DNA of 64,000 nt. It comes from Mycobacterium sp. 3519A. Lineage in GTDB: Bacteria; Actinomycetota; Actinomycetes; Mycobacteriales; Mycobacteriaceae. The position numbers and the translations under genes were made by a program. Numbering within the stretch: position 1 is the stretch's first letter; each line of letters begins with the position of its first letter. The stretch covers positions 2,572,734 to 2,636,733 of the forward strand of contig NZ_OESG01000014.1 of assembly GCF_900240945.1 (NCBI RefSeq). Reading direction: 5' to 3'. Positions 47,330 to 55,633 of this stretch are shown piece by piece. The notes under the pieces were generated by a model, which ran no database searches, had not been told where the DNA came from, and saw only the letters and a program-made list of their open reading frames with translations.

Positions 47330-48031
47330 GTGACGGTTGAACGGTTGCGTCGTCGGCGGCGGGCACCGCGCGGTTCCGGTGACCAGTTGCGCGAGGACAT
47401 TCTGGACGCGGGGACTGAACTGCTGCTCGAGACCGGACACGCGAAGGCGGTGTCCATCCGGTCGGTCGCGCAGCGGGTCGGGGTCACGCCGCCGTCGATC
47501 TATCTGCACTTCGCCGACAAGGACGCGTTACTGGACGCCGTATGCGCGAGGTACTTCGAGAAACTCGACGAGGAGATGCAACGCGTCGCGGCGGATCAGC
47601 CGTCGAACATCGACGTGCTGCGCGCCCAGGGGTTGGCCTACGTCAAGTTCGCGGTGAAAACACCTGAGCTGTACCGCATCGCGATGATGAGCGAGAGCAG
47701 GCCGGGCAGTGACGTCGACATGGCGCTGAACACTTCGGCGTTCGTGCACATGCGCAACGCTGTGGAGGCGTTGATCGCCGACGGCACATATCCTGCGGGC
47801 GACGCGACCACCTTCGCGCTGGAACTGTGGACGGTGGCGCACGGCTTGGCGGCGCTGCTGATCTCGCGGCCGTATCTACCGTGGGGGGACACCGAGGTGT
47901 TCGTCGACCGGGTGTTGAGGGCGATGTGCGTCGGTCAGATCGTGACCGGGCCGCTCGACCTCGACCTGTCGCCCACACAGACCATCGGAATGCTGAAGGG
48001 GATGCTCGATGAGCAGCACGACCGTCGATAA
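47330..48031 (+). CDS. TetR-family regulator of the mmpL13 operon
   Basis: 233 aa from the GTG one base after the mmpL13 stop. The HTH is VSIRSVAQRVGVTPPSIYLHF (about 44-64), with a basic N-terminal arm (RLRRRRRAPRG). The ligand domain includes the WTVAHGLAALLI segment typical of the TetR_C_33 type. Being cotranscribed with mmpL13, it can report on and repress its own operon, and tandem palindromes in front of mmpL13 are the candidate operator. The methyltransferase gene overlaps its end by 23 nt. Confidence 0.87.
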   Translation: MTVERLRRRRRAPRGSGDQLREDILDAGTELLLETGHAKAVSIRSVAQRVGVTPPSIYLHFADKDALLDAVCARYFEKLDEEMQRVAADQPSNIDVLRAQGLAYVKFAVKTPELYRIAMMSESRPGSDVDMALNTSAFVHMRNAVEALIADGTYPAGDATTFALELWTVAHGLAALLISRPYLPWGDTEVFVDRVLRAMCVGQIVTGPLDLDLSPTQTIGMLKGMLDEQHDRR

Positions 48032-48653
48032 TCCGTTCTTCGCCAGGGTGTGGACCTGGATGGCCAGCCACGAGCCCGAACCGCTCAAGCGGCTGAGGCG
48101 GGAGAACCTCGCGGGCCTTTCGGGCCGTGTGCTCGAGGTCGGCGCGGGCACCGGGACGAACTTCGCGCTGTATCCGGACACCGTGACCGAGGTGGTCGCG
48201 GTCGAGCCCGAGCGCAGGCTGGCGGTGCAGGCGCAGCAGGCGGCGGCCGCGGCGCCGGTGCCGGTCACCGTCAGCAGCCAGACGGTGGAGCAGTTCTCGG
48301 ACAGCGAGCCCTTCGACGCGGCCGTGTGCTCGTTGGTGCTGTGTTCGGTCGACGAACCGTCAAGCGTTGTGCGGCAACTGTTTTCGGTGCTGAAGCCGGG
48401 CGGTGAGCTGCGCTACTTCGAGCACATCGCCAGCACCGGCGCGCGGGCCCGGTTGCAGCGCATTGCCGACGCCACGCTGTGGCCGCGGTTGGCAGGCAAC
48501 TGCCACACGCATCGGCACACCGAGCAGACCATCGCCGACGCGGGCTTCACGGTGACCCGTGCGCGCCGCGAGTGGGTGGTTCCGCGGTGGCTGCCGGTGC
48601 CGACGTCGGAGGTCGCACTCGGCCGGGCCGTCAAGCCTTCGCCTCCGGCGTGA
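48009..48653 (+). CDS. SAM-dependent methyltransferase (Rv1147-like)
   Basis: 214 aa from the ATG at 48009, within the end of the TetR gene. Motif I is VLEVGAGTGTNF (class I Rossmann methyltransferase), followed by AVEPERRL. The C-terminal part with CHTHRHTEQTI resembles METTL7-like proteins. Position and length match M. tuberculosis Rv1147. A role in modifying the lipid exported by MmpL13 is inferred from the operon. A family 2 repeat begins in its stop codon. Confidence 0.88.
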   Translation: MSSTTVDNPFFARVWTWMASHEPEPLKRLRRENLAGLSGRVLEVGAGTGTNFALYPDTVTEVVAVEPERRLAVQAQQAAAAAPVPVTVSSQTVEQFSDSEPFDAAVCSLVLCSVDEPSSVVRQLFSVLKPGGELRYFEHIASTGARARLQRIADATLWPRLAGNCHTHRHTEQTIADAGFTVTRARREWVVPRWLPVPTSEVALGRAVKPSPPA

Positions 48654-48701
48654 TTTGTGTGCGTTGACGAGCTGTGAGCGCTCCGAAACGCGCACAAGTC
48701 A
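48651..48701. repeat. Dispersed inverted repeat, family 2, copy 2
   Basis: GATTTGTGTGCGTT (48652-48665) and AAACGCGCACAAGTC (48686-48700) flank a GTGAGCGCTC core. The outer TGA on the left is the stop codon of the methyltransferase gene, and the outer TCA on the right is the stop of the convergent DUF559 gene, so the repeat exactly spans both stops. This suits a bidirectional terminator. Confidence 0.85.
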
Positions 48702-49553
48702 ACGGATCGCTTGCCTTATCTCGGCAATCACTCGATCCGGGTACATCGTGAGGTCCAGCCAGGTGAACCGCAGGACCGTCCACCCAAGCAAAGCGATCTT
48801 GTTCTGCCTGTTGCGGTCGCCGACAAACACATCCGGGTCGCTGTGGAACGCCCATCCATCCGCTTCCAGGGCCACCTTCTGCTTGGGAAATCCGACGTCG
48901 ACTTTGTAGCCGCCGACTGGATAGTTCGCTTGCCAGCCGGTGATGCCCGCCTGGCGGAGCAGGCTCACGAGAAGTCGTTCGGCTTCCGAACGGGCGCCGT
49001 CGGAGGCTGCTTGCAGTAGCCGTCTGGCCGCGGGCGATCCGTGGCGGCCCTTATTGCGCAGATGTGCACGCCAGAGGTCGCGCAGATCGACGTGGCGCTG
49101 CAACGCCGAATCCATCAAGGCGGCACCACCTCGAGTCCGGACGGCAGCCTCGACGACGGTGAGCGCTAACTCAGTTACCCGCAAGGTTTTTCGCTCGACG
49201 ACGTCCGCCGGCGCCAAGTCGCGTCGTCGCATGCGCACACCGTCGCGGTGCGGATGGTGACTCGCTCTCGGTACGGTCACTTCGACGATGTCCGGCGCGA
49301 ACTTCGTCAGATCGTGCCACCACGCGGCCGCGAGCCCACTGGCGGCGGCGTTCGCACCGTAGCCCCAGACGGAGGCTCGCACGCGTGCTGCATCGGTGAA
49401 TGGACGGTCGTCGACGAAAAACACGCCTGGCGTTACGCGACGCCAGTGCTTCGACCGGACCCGCCGGTCGACGGCGTGCCTGCTCAGCCCCGCTTGATGT
49501 GCTTGCGCCAAGGTGATGACGCCGTCTTGCCGCCGTAGAAATTCATTGAGCAC
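48699..49553 (-). CDS. AbiEi-like N-terminal domain plus DUF559 nuclease-fold protein
   Basis: 284 aa. The N-terminal 60 residues (MLNEFLRRQDGVITLAQAHQAGLSRHAVDRRV) resemble the winged-helix domain of AbiEi-like transcriptional regulators. Residues about 180-284 look like DUF559, a Vsr/PD-(D/E)xK-type endonuclease fold: KVDVGFPKQKVALEADGWAFH, then a GDRNRQNKIALLGW helix and VLRFTW. The acidic residues D and E in these strands could be the active site. DUF559 proteins are scattered in mycobacteria and their function is unknown. Flanked on both sides by family 2 repeats, it is absent from this place in M. tuberculosis as far as I recall, suggesting mobility. Confidence 0.72.
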   Translation of the reverse strand: MLNEFLRRQDGVITLAQAHQAGLSRHAVDRRVRSKHWRRVTPGVFFVDDRPFTDAARVRASVWGYGANAAASGLAAAWWHDLTKFAPDIVEVTVPRASHHPHRDGVRMRRRDLAPADVVERKTLRVTELALTVVEAAVRTRGGAALMDSALQRHVDLRDLWRAHLRNKGRHGSPAARRLLQAASDGARSEAERLLVSLLRQAGITGWQANYPVGGYKVDVGFPKQKVALEADGWAFHSDPDVFVGDRNRQNKIALLGWTVLRFTWLDLTMYPDRVIAEIRQAIR

Positions 49554-49597
49554 ATGAGAGGTGGACGCGCGCGCAGCTTGCGCGGTTCCCCCTCCCG

Positions 49598-49648
49598 CGA
49601 TTTGTGTGCGCAGAAGAGCGGTGAGCGCTCGAGAACGTGCACAAATCG
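49598..49648. repeat. Dispersed inverted repeat, family 2, copy 3
   Basis: CGATTTGTGTGCG (49598-49610) and GAACGTGCACAAATCG (49633-49648) flank GTGAGCGCTC. The copy lies between the start of the DUF559 gene and the end of the sirtuin gene, both on the minus strand. Confidence 0.8.
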
Positions 49649-49662
49649 CCGGGGGGCGAAGG

Positions 49663-50376
49663 CTAAGTGAGCAGGGTCGGTATCCGCTGCAGCAGGCCCG
49701 GCAGCGCGGTCGCGGCCGATTCGCGCACCACCGCCGTCGCCGAGTCGGACAGCGGTGTGGGCTCGGGGTTGACCTCGATGACCGGGATGCCCTTGGCCAC
49801 CGCGAACTCGGGCAGTCCGGCCGCCGGGTAGACGATCGAGGAGGTGCCCACCACGATCACCAGATCGGCGTTTGTCACCGCGTCGACCGACCGCTGCCAC
49901 GCGTCCTCGGGCAGCGCCTCGCCGAACCACACCACGTTCGGGCGGATCAACCCGCCGCACGAACACTGCGGCGGATCAACAGACGCCACCGGTTCGGGCA
50001 TGTCGGGAATCGCCTCGCGATACTCGCCCTGGCAATGGTCGCAACGGAATTCGAACAAGCTGCCGTGCAGGTGGTAGACCTTCTGGCTGCCGGCGCGCTC
50101 GTGCAGATTGTCGACGTTCTGGGTGACGACGTGCACGTCGGCGTAGTCCTGCCAGGCCGCTACGGCCAGGTGGCCGTTGTTGGGCTGCACCGCGCCCATC
50201 ATGTGGTGCCGCCACAGGTACCAGGCCCACACCTTGTCCGGGTGCTCCCGCCAACCCTCGGTGCTGGAGATCTCGTAGGGGTCGACCTTCGCCCACAGCC
50301 CCGTCTCGGCGTCGCGGAACGTCGGCACTCCGCTCTCTGCGGAAATGCCTGCCCCGCTGAGCACGGTCAGTTGCAC
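49663..50376 (-). CDS. cobB: Sirtuin NAD-dependent protein deacylase
   Basis: 237 aa from the GTG at 50376, the same length as M. tuberculosis Rv1151c. Sirtuin motifs: GAGIS (8-12), [12 protein letters not shown] (85-96), catalytic His104 in HLHG, and a zinc site of C112, C115, C138 and C140. The acyl-pocket motif YxxR is present as Y53-L-W-R56, which in SIRT5/CobB-type enzymes favours succinyl or malonyl lysine over acetyl lysine. It thus probably reverses succinylation and acetylation of metabolic enzymes such as acetyl-CoA synthetase. It is divergent from the GntR gene, 31 bp away. Confidence 0.93.
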   Translation of the reverse strand: MQLTVLSGAGISAESGVPTFRDAETGLWAKVDPYEISSTEGWREHPDKVWAWYLWRHHMMGAVQPNNGHLAVAAWQDYADVHVVTQNVDNLHERAGSQKVYHLHGSLFEFRCDHCQGEYREAIPDMPEPVASVDPPQCSCGGLIRPNVVWFGEALPEDAWQRSVDAVTNADLVIVVGTSSIVYPAAGLPEFAVAKGIPVIEVNPEPTPLSDSATAVVRESAATALPGLLQRIPTLLT

Positions 50377-50407
50377 ATCACCAAAGTAGCGGGTTTGCGG
50401 GATACTG

Positions 50408-50779
50408 ATGCACGTGGCCGAGTTGGGGGATTGGGTACGCGTTGACCAGAACGTCGCCAAGCCGCTTTTCGACCAGCTCAGGACGCAGATCATCGACGGG
50501 GTCAGAGACGGCAAGCTGCCGCCTGGGACCCGGCTGCCGACGGTCCGCGAACTAGCGGGGCAAATGGGGCTGGCGGTCAACACAGTGGCACGCGCATATC
50601 GGGAACTGGAAACGGCGGGGATTCTCGAAACCCGGGGGCGTTTCGGGACTTTCGTGGCGCGGGTCGATCCGGCGGACACCGCGATGGCGACCGCCGCGCA
50701 CACGTTCGTCACCGCGGCGCGCGCGCTGGGGATCGAGAAGGACGACGCGTTGCGCTACGTCGAGGCCGCGTTCGGCTGA
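50408..50779 (+). CDS. GntR (YtrA-like) regulator
   Basis: 123 aa. A GntR winged helix ([20 protein letters not shown], then [22 protein letters not shown]) is followed by a very short helical tail with no effector domain, as in YtrA-type regulators. It corresponds to Rv1152 of M. tuberculosis by position and length. Likely targets include its own gene and neighbours. It converges on the omt gene, whose stop is adjacent. Confidence 0.88.
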   Translation: MHVAELGDWVRVDQNVAKPLFDQLRTQIIDGVRDGKLPPGTRLPTVRELAGQMGLAVNTVARAYRELETAGILETRGRFGTFVARVDPADTAMATAAHTFVTAARALGIEKDDALRYVEAAFG

Positions 50780-51619
50780 CTAGCCGAATTCGAGCAGGGC
50801 GAACACCGGCCTGATCGGATCGAGCAGCGGAATGCGCTGCGCGGTCCACAGCAGCGTGTTCATCACTTTGCCGCGAGCAGCGGGAAACGGCACATCATGG
50901 ACGGCCCGGATGCCGGGCACCATGTTGACCAGGTTTGCGATCTCCGACGGCGACAACGTGAACGGCATGGGTGGCACCCGGTAGCGCAGCGACGCCCGCA
51001 CGCCGCGGCGCTGTAACGCCTTCAGGCCGCTCGGCGGCAGGTCGAACATCATCTGGCCGCCGGGGAAGCGTTTGGCGCATTCGGTGATCAACGCCATCGC
51101 CTCGTCGGGTTGCAGGTACATCAGCAGCCCCTCGGCGGTGACAAACACGCCGTGTTCGGCGTCGACCTGGTCCATCCAGCTGAAGTCGAGCGCCGACTGG
51201 GCCAGCATCCTGATCCGGTCGGAGGCGGGCAGCAACTTACGACGCAACGCGATCATCGGCGGGAGATCCACGGTGAGCCAACGGAATTCGTCGCCGACCC
51301 CGGCAGCGTCCAGGCGGAAGAAGCTGGTCTGCAACCCCTCGGCGAGCGCGACCACCGTCGCCTTCGGGTGGTCGCCGAGGTAGCGGCGGGTGGCCCTGTC
51401 GTAGGCCAGGGCCCGCAGCGCCATGTCCTGGCGGCGGGAGAAGCCGAACTTCGCGTAGTCGTAGTCGATGGCGTCGGCCAACTCGATCGCCATCGGGTCG
51501 TCGATGATCGAATCCGGCCTGCGTGCCTCGTTGGCCCGCACCCTCAGCGTCAGCAGGGCGGTCTCGGAGACGCCCGTCAACACCGTGCCGTCCGCCTTCG
51601 CCGTCGGGGCCGCCGTCAC
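50780..51619 (-). CDS. omt: O-methyltransferase of the leucine-carboxyl/PPM1-like family
   Basis: 279 aa from the GTG at 51619, which overlaps the stop of the DUF1697 gene by 4 nt. The SAM-dependent fold of LCM/PPM1-type is visible: ARRPDSIIDDPMAIELAD near the start, VVALAEGLQTSFFRLD motif I, WLTVDLPP and FVTAEGLLMYLQP. The equivalent in M. tuberculosis is Rv1153c (omt), in the same position. The substrate is not known. Translational coupling with DUF1697 implies joint expression. Confidence 0.88.
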   Translation of the reverse strand: MTAAPTAKADGTVLTGVSETALLTLRVRANEARRPDSIIDDPMAIELADAIDYDYAKFGFSRRQDMALRALAYDRATRRYLGDHPKATVVALAEGLQTSFFRLDAAGVGDEFRWLTVDLPPMIALRRKLLPASDRIRMLAQSALDFSWMDQVDAEHGVFVTAEGLLMYLQPDEAMALITECAKRFPGGQMMFDLPPSGLKALQRRGVRASLRYRVPPMPFTLSPSEIANLVNMVPGIRAVHDVPFPAARGKVMNTLLWTAQRIPLLDPIRPVFALLEFG

Positions 51620-52137
51620 CGCAGCACCTTCTCCACGGTGCGCAGATTGCGGGTGGTGGTCGACGATTTGTAGCGCTTCTTGCCCATGGTCTTCCCGATC
51701 GTGGTGTCCAGCGTGCCGGTCTTGGGCACCTGCCAATAGATGACGCCGTCACCGCGGGCGATCTTCTCGTCGGGCCCCGCGTCCGCGGCGAGCGCAGCGA
51801 GCTCGTCGAGCACCTGCTCGTCGGTGACGAAGGTGACGTAGGAGTGGTGGCCTTCGACTTCGCGGTCGAACGGATAGTTCTCGGAGATCTTGGCGACGGT
51901 GCGCACGTCGTAGGCGAGTACCCAGGCGTCGTAACCGAAGGCCGCACGCAGCGCTTTTTCGGCCTTCTTGCGCACCGCGTCCACCCCGGCGCGGCTCTCG
52001 AACAGCACGTTTCCGCTCGCCAAAATCGTTCGGACGCTTGTGAACCCAGCTTCTTCGAACGCCTTGGCCACGTCGGCCATCTTGAGATTGACGCCGCCGA
52101 CGTTTACGCCACGCAGGAAAGCGGCGTACCGGGCCAT
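51616..52137 (-). CDS. DUF1697 protein
   Basis: 173 aa from the ATG at 52137. The start MARYAAFLRGVNVGGVNLKM and the stretch TILASGNVLFES are the signature of DUF1697, a small cytoplasmic family of unknown function. The C-terminus GKTMGKKRYKSSTTTRNLRT is also conserved in it. Its TGA overlaps the omt GTG. It is divergent from the F420/PPOX-type gene, 111 bp away. Confidence 0.88.
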   Translation of the reverse strand: MARYAAFLRGVNVGGVNLKMADVAKAFEEAGFTSVRTILASGNVLFESRAGVDAVRKKAEKALRAAFGYDAWVLAYDVRTVAKISENYPFDREVEGHHSYVTFVTDEQVLDELAALAADAGPDEKIARGDGVIYWQVPKTGTLDTTIGKTMGKKRYKSSTTTRNLRTVEKVLR

Positions 52138-52239
52138 GACTGCGATCCTAGTTGCCGAATCATTCCGCCAGACGGCCGTGAGATCGCAGAATCCAGACGG
52201 ATCGCGATCTGTGAGCAGTCTCGACGCATAGCGACGTAG

Positions 52240-52692
<453 letters not shown>

Positions 52693-52734
52693 AGCACACG
52701 ACGACGGCGACCGCAGGGGGATAGGCTTTCCGTC

Positions 52735-52938
52735 ATGGCATCAGAGGGCGGGAGCGAAGCGACCCGGGAATCGGCAGCGGAACCGGAAGACGACACCAAG
52801 CGCAAGTTCCGGGAAGCGCTGGAGCGGAAGAAGGCCAAGGCAGCGGGCGGTGCCGACCACAAAAACGGTGGCGCCAAGCAGCCTCGGGCACACGGACCGT
52901 TGGAAAGCCGTCGGGAGTTCCGCCGCAAGAGCGGTTAG
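52735..52938 (+). CDS. DUF5302 small charged protein
   Basis: 67 aa, highly charged: acidic first third (ESAAEPEDDTKRKF), basic middle (REALERKKAKAAGG), and the ending HGPLESRREFRRKSG. This pattern is the actinobacterial DUF5302 family, probably intrinsically disordered or nucleic-acid-binding; function is unknown. It lies 42 bp after the Rv1155-like gene and 8 bp before the LysE gene. Confidence 0.8.
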   Translation: MASEGGSEATRESAAEPEDDTKRKFREALERKKAKAAGGADHKNGGAKQPRAHGPLESRREFRRKSG

Positions 52939-52946
52939 GGGCTCCG

Positions 52947-53558
52947 ATGACGCCGGAGTTCCTGCTGACCACGCTGATCGTGGTCGCGACGCCGGGGGCA
53001 GGCGTGCTGTACACCGTCGCGGCCGGGCTGTCCCGTGGTTGGCGAGCCAGTCTGGTGGCGGCGTTCGCATGCACCCTTGGCATCGTGCCGCACATGATCG
53101 CCGCGGTGACTGGGTTGGCGGCCATCATGCACGCCAGTGCGATGGCATTCTCGATCATCAAGTTGCTGGGCGTCGCCTACCTTCTTTACTTGGCGTGGAA
53201 GACATTTCGCGATAAGTCGGTGTTCCAGGTCCAGGACGGCCCCGCGACGGTGTCGCCGTGGCGGGTGATCGTGTCCGGTGTTCTGGTCAACACGCTGAAC
53301 CCGAAGTTGACCATCTTCTTCTTCGCGTTCCTGCCGCAGTTCGTCGCGCCCGACCGGCCGGGGGCAGTGGCGCTGATGGTGTACCTCAGCGCGATCTTCA
53401 TGGCGGTGACGCTGGTGGTGTTCAGCGTCTACGGCGTATTCGCCGCGGCCGTCCGGCGCGAGGTGATCTCGCGGCCGCGGGTGGTCGCCTGGATGCGGCG
53501 CAGCTTCGCGGCCACCTACGTCATCCTGGCGGGCAGGCTGGCGGCGTCGACCCGCTGA
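52947..53558 (+). CDS. LysE-family exporter
   Basis: 203 aa, six membrane helices. The N-terminal pattern TPEFLLTTLIVVATPGAGVLYTVAAGLSRG, with its PGPxxL-like element changed to TPGAGVL, and the middle VNTLNPKLTIFFFAFLPQF are hallmarks of the LysE/RhtB family of amino acid exporters. The exported amino acid is not predictable. Its last 43 nt overlap the convergent acyltransferase gene. Confidence 0.88.
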   Translation: MTPEFLLTTLIVVATPGAGVLYTVAAGLSRGWRASLVAAFACTLGIVPHMIAAVTGLAAIMHASAMAFSIIKLLGVAYLLYLAWKTFRDKSVFQVQDGPATVSPWRVIVSGVLVNTLNPKLTIFFFAFLPQFVAPDRPGAVALMVYLSAIFMAVTLVVFSVYGVFAAAVRREVISRPRVVAWMRRSFAATYVILAGRLAASTR

Positions 53559-54838
53559 CCTTCACCTGCCAGCGCCCGCGCGGCGACCAGCGCGACCAGC
53601 ATCACGGCCACGCAGTAGAGGCCCTGATCCTTGAGGCCCCAGCCGACCGAGGCCAGCGTCGCCGCCCCGGCGAGGCACAGCGATGCGCCGACCGCCGCGC
53701 TGCGCCGACCCGGCCGCGCGACATGTCCGCCGTCCCACAGCGGCAGCGGCCGGTTCTCCAACGGCCGCAACGCCACGAACAACAGGGCCACCAGCGCGGC
53801 CATCAACACCAGTTGCAGCACCGACAGCGCGACGAAGCCGGGCGCCGACGGGTCGAACCGCGGATGGCCGAGGTAGTCGAACACCACGTGCATGGCCAGC
53901 AGTGGCGGGATGTGCCAGAGATACAGCGTCATCGCGCCGGAGTTGGCGATCGCTGTCAGCCACCACACCCGCGGCCGCCGCGCCCACCGGCCGATCGCGG
54001 GTGCGGCGCCAATCACGAACGCGCACATCATGATTGCGTGCCCGGCCAGCAGCAGCGACGGCGGTGTCATGTTCTTCAGGTGCTGGCTATCGATGCCGAC
54101 CAGGCTCAGCTCGTAGGGGCCGAGCACCAGCAGCGCCACGTTGACCGCGAGCATCACCGCACCCAACGCCAACGCGGTGGGTCCGCTGAGCAGGCGGCGA
54201 CGGTAGGCGATGCCGAACATGCCGGGTATCAACCAGACCACCATGTTCAGATAGCCGAGAGCGGTCAGCCTGTCGACGTTGATCCGAACCGCGTCGACGA
54301 CCGCGATGACCGCGTAGGTGCCCGCCACCGCCGCGACCAACCGACCGGTGCTGGTGACGCGGGCCAGCAGCGGGACCGTCGCGAGCACCAGAACGTAGGC
54401 GCCGAGAAACCACAGCAACTGGATCGAGATCCCGGCGACCGGTTCGTACACGTGCTCGGGCAGCACCGTCCTGAGCAGTAAAAGCGCGACGCCCCAGAAC
54501 GCCAGGTAGTAGAACACCGGCCGGTAGAGGCGAGTGCAGCGCCGCATCAGCCAGTTGCCCCAACTGGTTTCCGGTTTCCACGAGTCGACAGACGCCGCGA
54601 CGCCTGCGAAGAAGAACAGCGGCATGATCTGGAAGATCCACGTCAGCGCCTGGAACATCGGCGACGCGGTCAGCAGGTTGCTCCAGATGAACACCCCGTC
54701 GCGCAGCGTGCTGGTGGCCATGATGGTGTGGCCGACCACGACGCCGAGAAGCGAGGCGATGCGGATGACGTCGATGGCCCGGTCACGCGTCGCGGGGGTG
54801 CTCGCCTCGACCTCGGCCGGGCTTCCGAACAGCGTCAT
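53516..54838 (-). CDS. Acyltransferase-3 family membrane protein
   Basis: 440 aa with about ten membrane helices. The N-terminus RAIDVIRIASLLGVVVGHTIMA contains the R-x-x-D...H pattern of acyltransferase-3 (OafA-like), with the catalytic His in VGHT. The loop RRCTRLYRPVFYYLAFW and LWFLGAYVLVL are also typical. Such proteins O-acetylate or acylate surface glycans or lipids. There is no SGNH domain. Its target here is unknown. Confidence 0.85.
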   Translation of the reverse strand: MTLFGSPAEVEASTPATRDRAIDVIRIASLLGVVVGHTIMATSTLRDGVFIWSNLLTASPMFQALTWIFQIMPLFFFAGVAASVDSWKPETSWGNWLMRRCTRLYRPVFYYLAFWGVALLLLRTVLPEHVYEPVAGISIQLLWFLGAYVLVLATVPLLARVTSTGRLVAAVAGTYAVIAVVDAVRINVDRLTALGYLNMVVWLIPGMFGIAYRRRLLSGPTALALGAVMLAVNVALLVLGPYELSLVGIDSQHLKNMTPPSLLLAGHAIMMCAFVIGAAPAIGRWARRPRVWWLTAIANSGAMTLYLWHIPPLLAMHVVFDYLGHPRFDPSAPGFVALSVLQLVLMAALVALLFVALRPLENRPLPLWDGGHVARPGRRSAAVGASLCLAGAATLASVGWGLKDQGLYCVAVMLVALVAARALAGEGQRVDAASLPARMT

Positions 54839-54926
54839 GCCGCAACGGTAGGCCCGAACGTGCTAGGTAGATGTACTCAACTTTCGGCTCTGCGGCCATT
54901 GCCGTTGACAATGCTGACGACGGCGA

Positions 54927-54948
54927 AGTCTGCCCAAACGCGCAGACT
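54927..54948. terminator. Hairpin downstream of AhpD-like gene
   Basis: AGTCTGC-CCAAACGC-GCAGACT is a perfect 7-bp stem 22-43 bp past the stop of the minus-strand AhpD-like gene. It lacks a U-run. Confidence 0.35.
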
Positions 54949-54969
54949 CGTCGAAGAACGTCCGCGCGA

Positions 54970-55476
54970 CTAGCTCGCCCTAGCGGACGCGTAGTGCCCC
55001 GGAACCATCCTGGTAGAGACGGCGAATCGATTCCATGCGTTGATCATCGTGATCGCCCCGATCAGGTAGACCAACTCTGTCTCGCTGAATTCGTTTGCGG
55101 CCCTGGCATACAGCTCGTCGGGAACGCCGGCACGGCTGAGTAGGGTGATTGCCTCCGTCAGCTCGACAGCCGCGATCTCTCGCGCCGTATAGAAGTGCCT
55201 CGACTCCCGCCAGCCGTCGAGTTGGACGATCCGCTCTACCGACTCGCCGGCCGCCAGCGCGTCTTTGGTGTGCATATCGATGCAATAGGCGCAGTGGTTG
55301 ATCTGTGACGAGCGGATCTTCACCAGATTGAGCTCCCGAGCCTCCACACCATGCCCGGTCGCGGTGTCGAGGCGGGCCATGGCTTTGAATACATCGGGGG
55401 CGAGTTTCATCCAATCCAGACGTTGGGTGTGTTCGGCAAGACGGGGAGCGGCGTACTGCGCATCGTTGGTGGTCAT
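54970..55476 (-). CDS. AhpD/carboxymuconolactone decarboxylase-like protein
   Basis: 168 aa. The active-site motif is HCAYCIDMH with C62, C65 and H69 (CxxCxxxH), as in alkylhydroperoxidase AhpD-type proteins. The sequence otherwise resembles CMD-family proteins of about 150-170 aa. A thiol-based peroxidase or redox role is likely. It is divergent from a MocR regulator; GGGCCA boxes between them start 22 bp upstream of its ATG. Codon use is less GC-rich than in the Mce region. Confidence 0.87.
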   Translation of the reverse strand: MTTNDAQYAAPRLAEHTQRLDWMKLAPDVFKAMARLDTATGHGVEARELNLVKIRSSQINHCAYCIDMHTKDALAAGESVERIVQLDGWRESRHFYTAREIAAVELTEAITLLSRAGVPDELYARAANEFSETELVYLIGAITMINAWNRFAVSTRMVPGHYASARAS

Positions 55477-55497
55477 AACGCCACACTAGGACTAATA

Positions 55498-55541
55498 TGG
55501 CCCACTGTAACGGGCCACTATGTGACTAAATGAGTGGGCCA
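55498..55541. promoter_or_regulatory. GGGCCA boxes in the AhpD/MocR gap
   Basis: Two direct GGGCCA boxes start at 55512 and 55536, exactly 24 bp apart, and an inverted copy (TGGCCC) lies at 55498-55503. The extended form AGTGGGCCA occurs at 55533 and, reversed, at 55498. MocR/PdxR proteins bind such spaced direct repeats. The same 24-bp pair recurs upstream of the MFS gene at 58319. Confidence 0.75.
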
Positions 55542-55633
55542 TTTATGACGAGGGTAGATTTCGCCAGCCGTTGCGGAGGTACTCGAGAATCCTCAAATGG
55601 CTTGGGAGAGTGCGATTATGAGGGAGGTCGCCA

